Shown here: positions 1 through 13,300 of the stretch, piece after piece
Layout of the letters: each line of letters begins with the position of its first letter
How positions within the stretch are numbered: the first letter of the stretch is position 1
Origin: Hofstenia miamia
Lineage: Eukaryota; Xenacoelomorpha; Acoela
Assembly (NCBI GenBank): GCA_004352715.1
Contig: SCFE01000002.1
Coordinates: 3,485,327-3,549,326, forward strand
Direction: 5' to 3'
DNA length: 64,000 nucleotides
Notes under the pieces: generated by a model
What the model was told of the DNA's origin: nothing
What the model saw: the letters and a program-made list of their open reading frames with translations, nothing else
Database searches by the model: none
Position numbers and translations under genes: made by a program

Positions 1-1173
1 CGCATCGCCACAATTTTTGAAAGTTTATAGAATTTCTGGGTTTTCAAAGTCGTGTTTTGTTTGTTTTTGTATTCATTTTTACCCTATGGGGTACAGAAAA
101 TAAAGCGTTTAAGTGCTTAAATGTGTATGTTGCAAAAAGCCAACTTAACATCGATATTCAAATCATGAAGAAAGACGATGAAATTCAGAAACCCACATGT
201 GAATCACGACAGCAGCGACCTCAAAACAGTGAACAACATTAAAAACATTTATTTTGATGTATGACAACTTTTCACGTTTAATTTAAATTCATTTTTGACT
301 TTGTTGTTCAATAGTTAGAAAATTTACTGCCAATTTAAGTTTAATAGTTAAAAAAGTTCCATGCTATATATATATATATATAGAATAAGCGTGTTTGAAC
401 ACGCAGATCTATTGTTACTATATTCATTTTGGCAAGCCTTTGCCTTGCTTTTCGAGAGTATATTGAAATAGTTGAAACAGAAAATCATGGAAAATTTCGA
501 TTTTTAATAAATTTGATTTGCAAATACGCCTCTGTGATTTCAGATCACCTGACATCAGACAGTGCAACAAAACATATATTTATTCGCATTTCTCAGTGCT
601 TTCACCATAAAAATGTTTGTCGATTAAATAAGGTAAGGCTATTCTCACATAGCTGTGATAGTGTAATCGACATTTCACACTTTGCCCATTTCTGATTTCT
701 CCTGTTTTATGCTACTAGATCTAGCTTTCATCCAAATCTCTTTATACTTATCCAAAATTGGGTCTGAGTATAGCTTGTAATTGAGGGCAAGCCGATGATG
801 GTCTTCAAATTATACAAATGCAAATAATAGTGTACAAGCTGGATTTACAACATTGTATTTACTTATTATTACGCACACAACCTGAATATTGTTTTGGTAA
901 ATTCGATCAAAAATAATATGACAGTAAGTGCGTTGATTGGAAATACCAAGCAATTAACCACATTTATGAATGCAACCAATAAACTAAAATCGCGTAATAC
1001 CAGCATCATCACATCCAATCCAATATCATTAAGACCCAAAGTAATAGTAGATGGACAAGTCGCATAGCTATACTAAAACCAAGAGACAGAGCATATATAC
1101 AGCAATTACTGTTTCCCTCGAAATAATTTCACAATCTGATGATATAAAAATGACAACTGATGCAATAGGTTTA

Positions 1174-1184
1174 NNNNNNNNNNN
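1174..1184. other. Assembly gap (11 N)
   Basis: Run of N next to a (TA)n tract. Confidence 0.99.
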
Positions 1185-3729
1185 ACACATATATATATAT
1201 ATATATATACGTGTTACAAATCCTAAACAGTGTACAATTTTAAAAACCTTGGGAAAAGAACTATTAAGTGAAATTAATTTATCTGTCAATCGAAGAATTA
1301 TTTGAGCTAGATTAAGACCATGACACAAATTCGGATAACGACTATAATTATATTTCAAATCATAAACGAGATGAACATAATTAAATCATTAACAAGCAGT
1401 TTTTCATTTTGTACATTATTATTAAATGTATGTACATAAAAAAGGTTAATTATCAATTTGAAAACGTTTTATTTCAGTGAAAATTTGCCAATTAATGAGC
1501 TAATTTAGTAATTACTTAATAATATTCACAAAAAAAGAATAGTTAATTGAAGATTTTTGAGGCACTTATCAAAGGCATAATAAATATAGTCGAATTTAGA
1601 CTTAAAACTTAAGTGAATTCTGTTTAATCGATTTCCCTAGAGGAAGCCTGAGTAGTTTTAATAGTTACATGATGCTTTTTTGCGAAATTTCTCCTGTCTA
1701 ATCATTTCAAGGAATACTGGCCGTGGTAATGTTAAAGAAATCGAAATATTTGACAGTCTATTTAATTAGATTAAATACAACATTTGACAGCGGCTAGACG
1801 ATTTCCTTTAGTCGACCCATTTCTCGTCAATCAAAGCAATGTGAAAGGCAATTTTAAAAAGAATGAGAATTTGATCAATTGTAATAACATTTTATAAAAC
1901 TACAGTAACGTCAGAGCTAAAAACACTAGTGCTATTTACTTACAATTACAAGTTGGATAACACGATACATAGATGGTACAACACATAAAAATATAAATTC
2001 AATGTTATTTATGAGAGAATGGAACTGATGAGCAATATTATGCAAATATCTAAAACATTTTTTCACTGGAGCCAAACCGTGAGTACGTGTCAAGAATTAT
2101 ACATCATTAACCTTAAACAGCTTCTGAATTTCTTAAATTTTTTTATGATTTCTTAAAAAATATTAAGCGTTCTTAACTCACGAAAACACCACAAGATAAA
2201 GAGTGTCTCCTCTTTCATTTACGTTTTAAAGCAACGTTCCATCACAGTCGAATTAAAGCGTACTTTTGTGCGAATTCTCAAATGCTGAAGTTGGCAGTCC
2301 CGCGGCCATAACTTTTTCCTTGACGTTTCGATGGGTTTGCATGATCTATCCACATAAAGTGAACCAGCTGAGGTTAATTGTTGGTGCCACGTACGCTGGA
2401 CCTCATGATTAAATGAATATTGCGCATAGCTATAATTTGAAACTTTGTTAAAAAATTGAAATTTCCATTAAAAAAGTTAATCCTTTCATGCAGGCACAGC
2501 AATGCAGGACATTAAGAATCTTCAACATTATTATCATTACTTCACACTCGTTTGCTAATGTCCATAAAATGACTATCTCAATCAGAAATTATTCTTTAAC
2601 CATTATCACTCATAACCTTAAACTACACTTTTATTTACACGTTTAAAAACTAGGCTTTATCACAGACCCATTAAGGCTTTTGTTCGATCTCTATTACAGG
2701 TTCATTAAGCGTCACTACCTCTGACTTTGCACATAAAGATTCTTAGTGGGGCCTTCATTAAGGGGTAATTTGAATCAATTTGAAGAAATCAAAGAATATT
2801 TAATACTTTCAAGTACATCAAGTACTGCAATGCAATTTTGTAATAATTTTCACCATTTTATGGGTGCAATTTGCAAATTTCCGAATAGGATGGGAAAAAA
2901 GAATGCAAAAAAACGGTTTTCCTTTAATAAAAAAAAAGGCTGTTTAAAAATATCATCAAAAATCCAAACAGGAACAGGTCTTCTTCTCTACGCAATTATG
3001 CTCGAAAAACGATTTCCTGCAAAAAGTAATTTTCAGTGTGGAATCTGGCACAAAGATTTATTTTCAGAATTCCCTAAGTAATTTTTCAGTTTTCTTATCC
3101 TAAATTTGCACGTACCTTTTACGTATTGACAAGGCCAAAACAGAAAATAAATACTTGCAAATAATTACATTGAAAAAAAGGATGTTTTCAATCTCATTTA
3201 TAAAATTCTGCAACAGTTGCCATGAGTTAAAATATTTCCAATTCAAAATTCATTCTTGCTAAAACATTTTTAGTTCGACCTAAGTTTTTAATCAAACCCG
3301 CAGTGTCCATTTTGCGGTTAACTACGCATCCCTATACGGAGGCGAATTTTCAGAAATAAACTAAATTGTTAGTTGCCTTTTTGAAATATGAAGAAATGTA
3401 ATACATGATAAAGACAAAAGTCTTGCTTTGCAAATTTTACATTACTTAACATTTGGGAAGACATTTTCAGCTTTCATTGACTTTTTCCTGTCTAAAACTT
3501 CAGCTTGCAACCAATGGCTTTTACGTTTTGATAAAGAACAATTGAAGTATCTTATTTATTAAAAGCATTGTTATGTGAAATTATTGCATTGAAATCTCAT
3601 TTATGAATTTGTAACATAATAATCTCAAAGTGTTTTTTAAATACACTAATTATAATAATAATTGTGTAATAATTAGTTTTTGCAAAGCACTAAGAGGACG
3701 ACAAAATTTAAAAAAAACTAATATTGCTT

Positions 3730-3780
3730 AGCACCCAACCCCCACCCCAGCTTCGACACCACTGAGCCAAACTGCGCTAG
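3730..3780 (-). repeat. Possible tRNA-derived SINE head
   Basis: On the minus strand GCGCAGTTTGGCTCAGTGGT followed by GTCGAAGCTGGGG contains TGGCTCAGTGG, a fit to the tRNA box A pattern. No box B is seen, so this is weak. Confidence 0.25.
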
Positions 3781-4245
3781 CTAAAAATCATTTTGCAAAT
3801 TTAAAAATTTGATCAACAACCTACATACATCAATTTTGAAATATGAACTTTTAGCAATTATTAAATAGACATTTTTTAATTATAAATGTCATCCTTTCGG
3901 TAAAATATATTCATATAATGGAAATCTAATTTCATCGGAAGGCATGTGATTACTATAAAAATGTCAAGACCTGACAACAAATGCAGCCTGCTAAATAATT
4001 TTAATCTTAGCAATACCTTTATATTTAGATTATATCATAAAATTAATTAATTTTTGAAGTTACTCAGTACAATGGCTTTATGAAATACTGAACAAGAACA
4101 ATTAAACTTTTCACGGATTTACACCAGTGTAAGAAAATTGATGGTTGGAGAGCCAATTGGCTTTTGTTTTGCTTTGTGCCTGAGCTGCGTTAGAGTTACC
4201 GTTTTTCATTCTGATTTTGGTATTGGTATTAACATCATAATTTAC

Positions 4246-4341
4246 CAGTATTTCTTGTAATTTAGCATATTTGGGTGTTTCATTAGAAATTGAATGAGGT
4301 CTTAATTGTCCGGGGCTGTACCATTTTAACTCGATGTTTTT
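4246..4341 (-). CDS. KIF21: KIF21 exon M (tentative): linker before WD40 domain
   Basis: Acceptor AAACCCAG. The chosen donor CTG|GTAAAT gives 32 codons, phase 0/0, with YSPGQLRPHSISNETPKY. The frame stays open for about 46 further codons, so the donor may be later (for instance ACG|GTAACT). Nothing further left could be added with confidence. WD40 exons are expected beyond the window. Confidence 0.45.
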
Positions 4342-7300
4342 CTGGGTTTAGAATTGAGCCTACAACATTGACCCATTTGCAACATACATACAAATAGCAA
4401 CATTCGCGACTTGAATATATTAGTTTAAAAATCGCAACTGCTATCTAAAATTTATAATGTCTGCTTTGGACAAAAGCCANATGTATGCAGCATAGTAGGG
4501 ATCTACCGCATATAATCTGTGTATAGTGTACTGCAATAGCAGTTGTTAACGTAAAAATCTAGTGGAGCACGTATGTCACTAGCGTGTTTACGGCCCGGGA
4601 GTCAAATTTTTAATACCAAAAGTTGATTTCGAAGTAATTACTATTACAATGAAAACGGAAATTAAAAAATGANTTTGCAACATACATACAAATAGCAACA
4701 TTCGCGACTTGAATATATTAGTTTAAAAATCGCAACTGCTATCTAAAATTTATAATGTCTGCTTTGGACAAAAGCCATTCATTTATAAGAATAAATATAG
4801 AAATCATACCTTTTTGTCATTGGAATTTGCAAAAATCGGATCACTAATTTTCGGAAGATCATACTCTAAAAGTTTCTTTGAGTTATAGACAAATTTAGAG
4901 CAATACCTTCATGATCACTCAATACAATAGTTGAATTCAAATCGTCTATTTCTTGGGGAGCACTTTTTGCTAAAATACAAAAATTTATATTGATCTTTAA
5001 ACTAATAGAGGTGAACATGTTCAGTTAACTGATTAGAAAATAACTTGAGGTAAAATTCATAATGACGTTTACATAATTATTACATATGAAAGTCATCTAC
5101 TTTATCAAATCCCAATAGGAAGTCAATTGTTAAATGAATGAACATAAATTTTAAGGTTTATTTATAATGAGGTTGTTGAAAGTGATTTCACTGCGAGTAA
5201 CGGAATGAACCCCCATTAGAAGATCAAAGAGAGGAAATTATTAATCTACTAACAAGGTTAGTTATAATAGAATTACAAAAAATAATAACAGTATTAAATT
5301 AGAGAATGCAAGAATTTAAATTTTTCATTAAACGCATTTTTACGAGGACATATTTAAAGCATTTATATTATGAAATACACATCATTTAAAGAGCGAAAGC
5401 TTAAATAAATGTCTATCAAAATATTTTGGAATATATAAATGAAATAGAACTTGTTTAACATGCCTATTGATTCACAGCAAAATTAACGCAGCCATTCTTC
5501 GTCTTTGTTTGGCCATCATATTTAAGAAAAAAACGTTTCAAAAGCTTAACGACCTTATTTTTTTGATGAATTTGTCCAAAATAGGGGATGTAATATAACA
5601 AATGATTCCAGATCATAACTGAAGTGAGCATTTGAGATGGATTACTATCAACGATACATCAATGAATGAAAAAAATGATGTCATGCACTAGAAGTGGAAT
5701 TGCGTGAAATGAGAAATAATTTTTTAACATTAGATAATATTCAAATAAGAATGCATTTTGGAATAGAATTTTAAGAGAAACAGCAGTACAAGTTATATTT
5801 CATCGAAAACTGAGAGCAGAAATTAAAATAGGCCTAGCTACCCCTAACCATAGATATGATCGAACTGGTCTAAACTGGGAATGCTCTGGATTTGGATTTT
5901 CCCAGAAGTGGTGCATTTGGGGAGGCTGCGAATTAATAAACAAAACTGTGAATTTTTGGGCTTATCTTCAGACAAACTTAGATTTATATTAACGTGGCAT
6001 AAGCATTTGAATTTTAGATTGCCTATGCTGGACTAGGCCTGAAAATCAAGGCTCACTTACAGTTCTGACATAGAATTACAGTTTTGTCAGACAAGTTAGA
6101 AGTAAAATAGCTATTTAATATTGTAAACCCAAATAAATTTATGCAGCATAGTAGGGATCTACCGCATATAATCTGTGTATAGTGTACTGCAATAGCAGTT
6201 GTTAACGTAAAAATCTAGTGGAGCACGTATGTCACTAGCGTGTTTACGGCCCGGGAGTCAAATTTTTAATACCAAAAGTTGATTTCGAAGTAATTACTAT
6301 TACAATGAAAACGGAAATTAAAAAATGACTGACAGCATTCTAAATACTAAAAAATAAAACTATTTATCATTATATAAACATAATTTTCATTTTAAACTTA
6401 TATTCAATGGGCACTTGTTAAATGAGTATGTAAAATACAAAGCTAGAGATTAGGTGGGCTACTCAATTGGACTTGAGTTGTTTGTTGATACTCACTTCGG
6501 CTTGCGATTTGTTTGATCCGGAATTTTCACTGTAAATTGAGGTTTTTGTAAATGAAATATATTACATGTGCATTCACTATTATTTGGAAGGTATACTTGC
6601 ATGCTTACGTGTATATCAATAAAATTTCATTTTGTCAAAAATTCATGATGTTATAAACAAACCAACTATATAACAGAGCAAATCTAATTCTAACTTTAAA
6701 TTTAATATATTTACTTGTGCAGCAACACTTAAGGAATACAAAGAGCACTAACTTCAATTGCACAGCAAAGAGCTAAATATCATTCGACAACGACAGCTAT
6801 TAATGTATGTAATAGGTTGTCGTTACGTATCAAAATAACTGATCAATAAAAAACTTTTTTGCAAAATTATACAAAAGTCCAGTATTGTGAACATCAAACT
6901 GCTCAATATCTACTAAATATCATTTAAAAATAATGTTTTTAAAAGTGTTTTCCATTGATCTTCAGTTTGTAAGGAACTTCTTTTGCATCATATTATATCA
7001 TCTAGAAAATTCTGACCAAGGTGAATTTTCTCATAGTAAATTGCTGAGATGGGAAAATTTCTTTAAGATAAGGATTCTAAACAAGATCAATCTTCATGCC
7101 TTAACAGCTGGAAAATTCATGTACTGTCACAATTTTGAAATGTAAGACAAAGAATTAGGAATCTATTTCATTCTAACTTACAACTACTTTTAATGAAGGT
7201 CGTATTTAATTCTTCGTTATCATTCTCCATGATGACGTAATCCAGGAGCTGCTGATGCACTGAACTGTTGAGTTCAGATTGATGTAATTGGGCTTCTAAT

Positions 7301-10300
7301 TCTTTCACACGATTTTGATTAATAGCAGATTCCAAACCCTAAATTATGGGTATAAATAATACCAAAATATCATTTATGTCAGGCAACAGATTTTAATTTG
7401 CAACCAATATTAGCAACCTTGGGCAAAAATTTAAAATTGACAGTAACACACTCAAGGGACTTGGCAACTTTGTTCTAAAATATAAAAAGTTCAACAAAGG
7501 GGAATGTTGTCACAGTTATGAAATGTAAAATTTGAATGGAAATGGGAGAAAATACTAAATTATTTTGAAAAATACATCTCAACGACGACCTAATTTACAA
7601 ACACGTTATTTTTCTAAATGTCATCCAGTATGCATGACCTTAAATGGAAAATTGCACTACGGCGTAGCGTAGCTAGTTAGAATAAGTAAATTAAAATTTT
7701 CAAAAATAATGAAATTATTGTAAACGAAATTGGTTGAAACACTTGTATTTTTATTAAGAAAACACTTACAAAGTCCACGATTGCATGAAGAAAGTTCTTT
7801 AGCAAGCATCGACATTCATTAAAAGATGCATTTTTCAAAAGATGCAGCATGCTGTCGAAGTTTTCCTAAAAGTTTATAATCAGATGTTAAAATTTTACAT
7901 GAAATGCTTCATTGTCTGACAAATGAAACGGTGTGAACTCTAGCATAAAATGTTATTTTAATTGAAACAATTTCGCGAAATATTTTCAAGAATTAAAATA
8001 TTTAGATTTTGAGGAACACAATATTTTGAAATCTCTCCAATAGAGAACACTGCTTAGTGATATGCAAACAAAATTGTGAAAGATTTAACGAACATTAAAT
8101 AATAGTTTTCACTCTCATTAAAATGTTGCTTTCTACTTAGCATTATCAACCATAGCTTTGGAAATGATGTCGTAAATACCTAACTGATATTGTAAATTAG
8201 ATAAGTGTTGTATTTGCTGTTCAATTGTGATGAAAGATATAAATCAGTGGTAAACCATTTTAGGGGGAATGTTCCCCTCATGACGAAAATCATCCCTCAT
8301 ATTTCGGTCCCATAAGGTCTCAAAATGTCTCATTGCTACGAAATTTGAAGCCTTCCAAAAAATTAACAAATGCTTCATATAAACAAAATTACGTATCTAC
8401 ATGAAAACACTTTGATGCCCATATACAGTGCCATAGTAAATTAAGAAATATAGAGTGCAAGGAGTTTTCACTGGAATTATAAATATATAATGATAAAATT
8501 TCCATTTCTAAAGACCAATAAACGACTGTAATTGGACCACACATTAGTGATATTTAGACAATATTAAGGTATTATATAAGTTAATAATGAATTTTTCATC
8601 GTATTTATTTGTGACGTTTTGCTAACTGATCATTAGCGAATTTGATGTAGAAAATTTTCATTGATATTTTCACAGAATTTTGTGCACTGCGGAAACTATA
8701 TGGTTTTTTTCACAATATACATGTATTTTTGGTGATCATTATTATTTATTACTGAGAGCATACAGACAATAAACTTACAAAGGATGTTGCCATCATGTGG
8801 CAAACTTCAAGCAACGAATCCCTGCAAATAATCAGTTTACTAATGACCCCTTGAAATTTTGATAGTGGACAGGATCATAATTTCTGTTTATATTAGAAAC
8901 TTATTGTTCAGACTTTAAATAAATTTGATGTTATATTTGAATATTTTGAAGTCATAATTTTGGACACTCGCCAACTCAATTTCACCAATAACAACAGGGC
9001 TCTTATGCTTACTTAAGTCAATATGTTTTACATTTAAGAAAGTTTACCATTGTACATCCCTAAGGCAGCAGCAGGGGAAGTATATTTTATTTAAGTTTTG
9101 GGCACAATCACATTCATTTGGTCAGTAAATCCAAAAAGACGCTTCACGAGGGCGCAAAAATGGCAGACTTACAATATATTGCATTCAAATCTGATTATAA
9201 AAGCAAAAAATATTGTTTGAATAAAACACATGAAAGCGTATTGTTGAGATTTATGGTGGCCTATACGTAATTTAAGCAGTAGCTAGACTTAACCTGTGAA
9301 ATTTTGAGTGCAAGCAATATTTGTAATTTTGAATGCTAATAAATTATTCTAAATACGTATATATGAAAAATCAAAAACTTACAACGTATAAATATATATA
9401 TATATCACTCGAATAAAATTTAACTTTGTTATATTGAGAGGAGGTGTCCCATAGAACACCCTCTTAATTCTGGTGTTAATAGGATTATAGCTTTACTGTG
9501 AAAAAACTTACATTCGTATCCTCCATTGTTAATATGGAACTTTGAACTTCGCCAATTTTTTCGTTAATAAAGTCAATGTTGCATGTCATCACATTCAACT
9601 CTTCTTGTTGTTTTGGAGTTTTTACTTCTCCGGTTTGCAGATTGAGATCATTCCTTCTTTTGACGAACACTTCCCTTTCCTTAAAATACGCATTTATAAT
9701 GGAAAGGTGAAATAGAACGTAACAGAATTGAACATGCGAAAGTTAAATTTGCCGTTCTTAGTCAGCTGAGGCGTGGCAGTTATGCACACACAAAATTAAT
9801 AAAAGCAAAAGGATAGTGCATATACAAGTAGTGTATCTGCTCTTGAAAATCGCTTGTTAAAGCACATACATTCAATGTAACAAATTCAAAAAAATTATAC
9901 TCAGTGGAAACCAGACCGGTGGATCAGCATTACAAGGTAAGTGTAGGAAATACGAAAGCGTAGGTAATACGGGACAACAAAAGTCAAATGTGCCGTCTGC
10001 CCTAGTTTTAGACATAGCGCCATGTACCATCCATATTACTATTTCTGCTTACACACAGCGCAAATATTCAACAAGTGCATATTCTCCGAATCTGCCAAGG
10101 AATTTGTCATGCTTAAAATGTCCTTAGATATAAATACTGCGTTTTCAAAGAATATAGTGGTGAACTAAAATAATGAGGAATGCCGTGAAGATGATAATAG
10201 CAACAATATAATTAAGTTGGATAACTCCTGTTTGGGACAATCGACAATAGTGCACAGGGTATAGTGCATACAATGGCCTTCAATTATGACATCCAATCAA

Positions 10301-13300
10301 TAGTGCGTGTAGGTAATACGAGACAAAATGCCTTTTCTGTAACTTTTAATATAATAATTGCTAATTTTTAAGTATTTAATTACTAAAGTCATCAACAACA
10401 AAATGCGAATTGCATGAGGAAAATGTACTGTATCATGATGATGTCAATAAATGGAAAAGAATTAGATGGCATTAAATATTTGGTTAACAGCTAAACTGAT
10501 TTTCGGCACTGATCAAACCCAAGCATTTTAGAAGAATAATTTCTTTATAGGTATTTGTGTTTCCAATAAAAAGTATTTTACTCAACAACTTTCTGATATT
10601 TAGATTATAAATGTAGCGGTGATGTATTACCTATAAACTTAGGTAATAAGAGAACATCTACCTCGAATGTCATTATCTAATTAATCTAACACATATTAGC
10701 CATTATTATGTGTATTAATGGTCATACAAATTATTCAAATGAGCTTAGCGGATTCGAATTCCCTAGACTAACTCCAATGTATGGGAGGATAACGTGTGAA
10801 AAAATAGGCTCACTTCCTTTTCCGAAAGGTATTTTCATATCTACTATCCTTTAGTTCTATAAAATAAAATGAAATATAAAGTTAGGCTCAGAGAAAAAAT
10901 TTAGTTTTCACAGGATTCACTTTCAACTGGAGTTATATAGTTTTGCAGTAATCAGTATCTCCTTGTCAATTTACAAATATTTAACCCTGTTATTTTGCTA
11001 ACGGTGAAGTATAGCGATTAATTGATTTTCAAAATCCCAATCGATTAATTGCAGTTGACATCTTCAATATTAGTTACAAAGTAGCAATGAAGTGAGATGT
11101 TTATAGAAAAATATGTTTTAGTGCAATTTGACGAGACGAAATGAATTTTTGCAATTTCAACATGCATGCATGAAAAATGGTTGATTAAATATATATTGAT
11201 GTCCATAAAAAGACCTTCAAAATAGAATAACAATATACAATTAATCAGTTATAAAGTACAGCACTCACTTTTATCACAAAGCAGCAAATTGGTAAAAGAA
11301 TTTATCAAACAGTTCTGTACTGGATTGACCTTCTACCATGATAACAAAAATAGACAAATCAATTTTGGGTACTATTTATTATAGTAAAAAAACAATTTTT
11401 TTCAACCAATTTGAAAACGCTTTGAACTCGAAACTTGTTAATTGTAAAAACTACGAACCTTAGATAAATCAAGCAGTTCTTTTTCCATGACAGCTAATGT
11501 TTGCTTGGAATAAACAGAAGCTTTGATCTAAAATTGAAATATAAATAACAAAATATGTAATGCAATCAAATCTTGTAATGAAATTGGACGAAAATTATTC
11601 ACAAATATGAGTTTTCTAGAATAATGTATTCGAGTTTCATATGCTGGTGTAACAGAAATTCGAAAATTCGAAACTGCAGCAAATTGAAAAATTGCGAACG
11701 AGATTATCTGACAAAAAATCTAAAGTAAAAAGAACTTAACTAGGAAAATCCATTAATGTAATAGTTTTTAAAATAGTCTAATGAAGCAGAGAAATCACAC
11801 CCAATGAATGTCAGGCACTCAGGGACTGAGATGGTTAAATCAACTCTTGCCACTTTTTTGTAAGCTAAGTTCATGTAAGTTCTGTAACATCATCTATTAA
11901 AATCCCCATTGCGCTATTTCTAAATATGACAGCCATCTAAGCTGAAACAAATGAATTTCTCTGAAACATTACATACTAGGCAATTAAAGCATATTATGAA
12001 GAGATGGGCAAAAAAACTACTGTGTCTCGCAATCCAAAGAAAGGCATAGAGATGTACGGCATCATCTCGACTGCATGGGCTATATCATTTGTCTTAATCG
12101 TGTACAGCAACTAACAAGAGAATATCAAGAAGAACAACGAGTGAATTTTGAGGAAAGACGAAGCGGGCGTCATTGTCAAAGTCAGAAAAGCGTCGTGAAA
12201 TTGTTCCTCCAATCCGCAAGGCACTGGATGCTAACAAAAGTGCAACCTGTGAAGAACTTGCTCAAAATAGAGTATATTTGAGTATAAGATGACTTTGCAT
12301 AAATGCATTTTGCAAAGAACCATACTTTCCAATTTATGAATAGCGAGATCTTAATTACTTCATATATTCTTTCATTAAAAAATGGGAAATAGCATTGGTA
12401 AAAAACGACCGTTTTTTAGTATGACTCAACCATCCCAGCTACTAGGTGCGGCCCCTTCTCCAATTTAAACAATGTAAAAATTTGTTCAATTTATCAGTAT
12501 CATGAGACCAGCAATAACTCTTTCTATGTATATTTCAAACTTCATTACCAAATGCAAGGATGTTAGGGGTGAAGAAAACGAAAACATTTATAGTAGTTCT
12601 GTTTTCCTCGGCAAGCATTTTATCTGTTATATATTACATCTTTCTATATTACTCATTACTATATATATATATNNNNNNNNNNNNNNNNNNNNNNNNNNNN
12701 NNNNNNNNNNNNNNNNNNNNNNNNNNNNNNNNNNNNNNNNNNNNNNNNNNNNNNNNNNNNNNNNNNNNNNNNNNNNNNNNNNNNNNNNNNNNNNNNNNNN
12801 NNNNNNNNNNNNNNNNNNNNNNNNNNNNNNNNNNNNNNNNNNNNNNNNNNNNNNNNNNNNNNNNNNNNNNNNNNNNNNNNNNNNNNNNNNNNNNNNNNNN
12901 NNNNNNNNNNNNNNNNNNNNNNNNNNNNNNNNNNNNNNNNNNNNNNNNNNNNNNNNNNNNNNNNNNNNNNNNNNNNNNNNNNNNNNNNNNNNNNNNNNNN
13001 NNNNNNNNNNNNNNNNNNNNNNNNNNNNNNNNNNNNNNNNNNNNNNNNNNNNNNNNNNNNNNNNNNNNNNNNNNNNNNNNNNNNNNNNNNNNNNNNNNNN
13101 NNNNNNNNNNNNNNNNNNNNNNNNNNNNNNNNNNNNNNNNNNNNNNNNNNNNNNNNNNNNNNNNNNNNNNNNNNNNNNNNNNNNNNNNNNNNNNNNNNNN
13201 NNNNNNNNNNNNNNNNNNNNNNNNNNNNNNNNNNNNNNNNNNNNNNNNNNNNNNNNNNNNNNNNNNNNNNNNNNNNNNNNNNNNNNNNNNNNNNNNNNNN

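Larger units (their letters stand above)
1..4245. other. Left flank, intronic or beyond the last seen KIF21 exon
   Basis: AT-rich DNA with (TA)n tracts at 367 and 1192. I see no further kinesin exon. The 111-codon plus-strand frame at 2746-3081 is Lys/Phe-rich without domain or splice support and looks like chance. Confidence 0.6.

Noticed and set aside
2746-3081. 111-codon plus-strand frame
   Set aside because: Low-complexity Lys/Phe/Asn-rich composition without domain, splice or promoter support.
8780-8822. Exon-like minus-strand segment reading DSLLEVCHMMATSF with acceptor TTTGCAG and donor TTT|GTAAGT
   Set aside because: Resembles the DSMLHLLKNASF start of KIF21 exon I, but its phase would create a stop after exon H, and exons H and I already join perfectly. 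Possibly a decayed exon duplicate or chance.
12000-12290. Plus-strand fragment with EKRREIVPPIRKALDANKSA and TCEELAQN
   Set aside because: Faintly like a transposon DNA-binding region but too short and frame-broken for a family call.
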